Source: an uncultured Sphingomonadaceae bacterium (GTDB lineage: Bacteria > Pseudomonadota > Alphaproteobacteria > Sphingomonadales > Sphingomonadaceae). From it: a DNA stretch of 9,037 nucleotides. Where the stretch lies: positions 1 through 9,037 of the forward strand of contig CAMLKX010000067.1 in the NCBI GenBank assembly GCA_946480515.1, read 5' to 3'. The first letter of the stretch is position 1. Each line of letters opens with the position of its first letter. Shown in pieces: positions 7,584-9,037 of this stretch. Below the pieces are notes generated by a model. That model ran no database searches. It was not told where the DNA came from and saw only the letters and a list, made by a program, of their open reading frames with translations. Position numbers and translations under genes: made by a program.

Positions 7584-7852
7584 GTGGTCTCACTCGGGAA
7601 GTGCGGATTTCCAATCGCCGCGGATTGCACGCCCGGGCCAGCGCCAAGCTGGTCAATCTGGTCAGCAACCTCGACGCCAGGATCGAAGTCGAAAAGGACG
7701 GCAGCAAGGTCTGCGGGACGTCGATCATGGGGCTGATGATGCTCGGCGCCGCGATGGGCGACGTGATCACGGTGCACGCCCATGGCGAACAGGCCCATGC
7801 CAGTCTCGACCAGATCATCGCCTTGATCGAGGATCGCTTCGGCGAGGATTAG
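7580..7852 (+). CDS. HPr family phosphocarrier protein
   Basis: This 90-residue protein carries phosphate between Enzyme I and EIIA. The catalytic histidine is H17 in RGLHARASAK. The regulatory serine region CGTSIMGLMMLGA (45-57) keeps S48, equivalent to Ser46 of Gram-positive HPr, which is the expected target of HprK. The protein should therefore exist in His-phosphorylated and Ser-phosphorylated forms. It starts with GTG inside the stop of the EIIA gene (GTGA overlap). It ends with two in-frame stops in a row, TAG (7850-7852) and TGA (7853-7855), followed within a few bases by a palindromic repeat that probably marks the end of the operon. Names used for relatives are ptsH, npr or ptsO; sequence alone does not settle which is best. 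Confidence 0.94.
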   Translation: MSGLTREVRISNRRGLHARASAKLVNLVSNLDARIEVEKDGSKVCGTSIMGLMMLGAAMGDVITVHAHGEQAHASLDQIIALIEDRFGED

Positions 7853-7858
7853 TGATCT

Positions 7859-7939
7859 CGTCATTGCGAGCGAAGCGAAGCAATCCAGTGGCGCAGCGGT
7901 GATAGTGGATTGCTTCGTCGCGCGCTCCTCGCAATGACG
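7859..7939. repeat. Palindromic intergenic repeat (REP-like)
   Basis: The outer arms CGTCATTGCGAG (7859-7870) and CTCGCAATGACG (7928-7939) are perfect inverted copies. The inner arms CGAAGCAATCCA (7876-7887) and TGGATTGCTTCG (7906-7917) are also perfect. The joining segments are 5 and 10 bases and the central loop is 18 bases. As RNA it would fold into a long hairpin. This unit is familiar as a dispersed intergenic repeat in many alphaproteobacterial genomes, where its translation gives spurious peptides such as DCFASLAMT. It has no U-tract, so it is not a textbook terminator, but it could end or protect the HPr-operon transcript. It almost fills the 96-base gap before the methyltransferase. 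Confidence 0.85.
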
Positions 7940-7948
7940 GCTTAGCCC

Positions 7949-8749
7949 ATGCCCCGCCAAGTCACCGCCTTTTCCAACGCGACCGTCAAGCGGCTGCGCT
8001 CGCTCCGCGACAAGAAGACACGGCGAGCAGAGGGGCTGTTCCTGGCGGAGGGACTGCGAATCATCACCGAGGCGCGCGACAGCCGGCGCTTGCCGGAAAT
8101 CCTTGCTTATTCGGCGGCGGGAGGCATTCACCCCCTCACCAGCGAGATCATCACCGCGACCGAAGCGGCCGGCGGCGAGGTGATCGAGACCAGCCCGGAC
8201 ATTCTCTCGAAAATGTCGGGCAAGGATAATCCGCAGATGCTGCTCGGCGCCTATCGGCAGCCCCTGACCAGCCTCGAGGCGATCGATCGCGTCACCGCTC
8301 CGCTGTGGATCGCAGCTCAGGCGCTGCGCGACCCCGGTAACATTGGAACGATCCTGCGGACCGGCGATGCCGTCGGCGCGGGCGGGCTGATCCTGATCGA
8401 CGATTGCGCCGATCCATTTTCGGTCGAGGCAGTGCGAGCGTCGATGGGCGCGGTCTTCACCCAACAGATCGTGACCGCGCCATGGGGTGAGTTCCTGCCG
8501 TGGCTGCGATCCAGCCCTGCCCAGCTAGTCGGAACGAGCCTCAACACGGATCACGACTATCTGACCCCGCGCTATGAGCAGCCCTGCTTCCTGCTGATCG
8601 GCAACGAGCAGGCGGGGCTTCCGGAGGCTTATGAGCGGGAATGCGACTTGCTGGTAAAAATCCCGATGGCGGGCCGCGCTGACAGCTTGAATGCAGCCGT
8701 GGCAGCGGCCGTCATGGCCTTTCAGGTCCGCGCAAGCTGGCGCGCTTGA
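7949..8749 (+). CDS. TrmH/SpoU family RNA 2'-O-methyltransferase
   Basis: This 266-residue protein is predicted to methylate a ribose 2'-OH in rRNA or tRNA using S-adenosylmethionine through a trefoil-knot (SPOUT) fold. The N-terminal part (about 1-105) resembles the substrate-binding domain, with KRLRSLRDKKTRRAEGLFLAEG. The three SpoU motifs are present: NIGTILRT (131-138, with R137), LLIGNEQAGL (215-224, with E220) and IPMAGRADSLNAAVA (238-252, with S246 and N248). The target nucleotide cannot be read from the sequence; it resembles RlmB/TrmH-type enzymes but no specific symbol is safe. The ATG is only 9 bases after the palindromic repeat, and no Shine-Dalgarno sequence is evident. The N-terminal sequence is nevertheless family-like from the first residues, so this start is preferred. 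Confidence 0.92.
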   Translation: MPRQVTAFSNATVKRLRSLRDKKTRRAEGLFLAEGLRIITEARDSRRLPEILAYSAAGGIHPLTSEIITATEAAGGEVIETSPDILSKMSGKDNPQMLLGAYRQPLTSLEAIDRVTAPLWIAAQALRDPGNIGTILRTGDAVGAGGLILIDDCADPFSVEAVRASMGAVFTQQIVTAPWGEFLPWLRSSPAQLVGTSLNTDHDYLTPRYEQPCFLLIGNEQAGLPEAYERECDLLVKIPMAGRADSLNAAVAAAVMAFQVRASWRA

Positions 8750-8784
8750 CACAGGTTCGCCGGCAGGAGACTTCTCGTCACGCC

Positions 8785-9037
8785 ATGCGAGCAGCGTCCC
8801 CTAGCCTGTGTTTGCTCCTTCTGCTCGCCGCCTGTTCCGGCAAGCCGTCGGACCGGCTCAGCGATGAAGATGCCGCCGCGGCAGCGGTCGGCCCGGAGTC
8901 CGAAAATCTCACAGCAGAAGCCGATCAGGCGGACCTCGCGTCGGCTGCGGCGCCGCTGCCGGAGGTCGCCCAGGCCGGACCGATCATCTATCGCGCGGTC
9001 GGCACAGAGCCCGGCTGGAACCTGATCATCCGCAGCG
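8785..9037 (+). CDS. Putative lipoprotein with GTEPGW motif (3' partial)
   Basis: An open frame from the ATG at 8785 runs to the window end without a stop; 84 residues are visible. Residues 1-17 form a lipoprotein signal peptide: a short charged start (MRAAS), a leucine-rich core and a lipobox LLAAC with the lipidated cysteine at C17. Residues 18-65 are a low-complexity Ala/Glu/Asp-rich linker, as expected for a tether. A folded domain then begins with IIYRAVGTEPGWNLII (67-82). The G-T/N-E-P-x-W pattern resembles small envelope proteins of the COG3650 / HslJ-like kind, but this match is from memory and the domain is cut off. An AGGAGA sequence (8765-8770) lies 14 bases before the ATG, longer than usual. 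No in-frame alternative start is visible between it and the ATG. Confidence 0.7.
   Translation, partial: MRAASPSLCLLLLLAACSGKPSDRLSDEDAAAAAVGPESENLTAEADQADLASAAAPLPEVAQAGPIIYRAVGTEPGWNLIIRS

Noticed and set aside
7199..8464. 421-codon open frame on the - strand across EIIA, HPr and the methyltransferase
   Set aside because: It is antisense to three well-supported genes. Its only familiar segment (DCFASLAMT) is the translated palindromic repeat, a known source of spurious ORFs.
8746..8774. TTGACA at the end of the methyltransferase gene as a promoter for the lipoprotein
   Set aside because: The -35 box is perfect, but the sequence 17 bases downstream (GACTTC) is not a convincing -10 box, and the start site would leave almost no leader. 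It remains possible but is not supported enough to annotate.

Overview
The window looks like core chromosome of an alphaproteobacterium, most likely a member of the Sphingomonadales. The reasons are high GC, a ChvI/ChvG-type two-component pair followed by a short HprK, RapZ, a mannose-type EIIA and HPr, and a repeat unit (CGTCATTGCGAG ... GAAGCAATCCA) familiar from many alphaproteobacterial genomes. Assignment to genus is not possible from the sequence alone. No rRNA, tRNA, CRISPR array, transposase or phage gene was seen.

Layout. Positions 3-1796 (+) hold a DUF885-type predicted metallopeptidase whose first few residues are cut off by the window edge. It converges on pckA (1802-3412, -), ATP-type phosphoenolpyruvate carboxykinase, with only 5 bp between the stop codons. 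A 161-bp divergent region (3413-3573) separates pckA from a tightly packed operon on the + strand: chvI (response regulator), chvG (sensor kinase), hprK (minimal HPr kinase), rapZ, a PTS EIIA of the mannose type, and HPr. Junctions in this operon are overlaps of 4 to about 32 bases or direct abutment, so translation is probably coupled throughout. An 81-bp palindromic repeat (7859-7939) follows HPr, then a TrmH/SpoU-family RNA methyltransferase (7949-8749), then the 5' part of a lipoprotein gene that runs off the window end (8785-9037).

How the genes work together. ChvG/ChvI is the envelope and acid stress system of alphaproteobacteria (known as BvrS/BvrR in Brucella). HprK, EIIA and HPr are the soluble parts of a phosphotransferase chain fed by phosphoenolpyruvate. 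No sugar permease or Enzyme I is present here, so a regulatory role is more likely than transport. PckA, divergently transcribed, makes phosphoenolpyruvate during gluconeogenesis. The linkage of pckA, chvIG and the PTS genes is a known conserved arrangement in alphaproteobacteria, so the locus as a whole is not a new system. The less ordinary items are the nearly mirror-symmetric divergent promoter region between pckA and chvI, the palindrome reaching to 9 bases before the methyltransferase start, the UUCG-type hairpin at the convergent junction, and the truncated lipoprotein with a GTEPGW motif.
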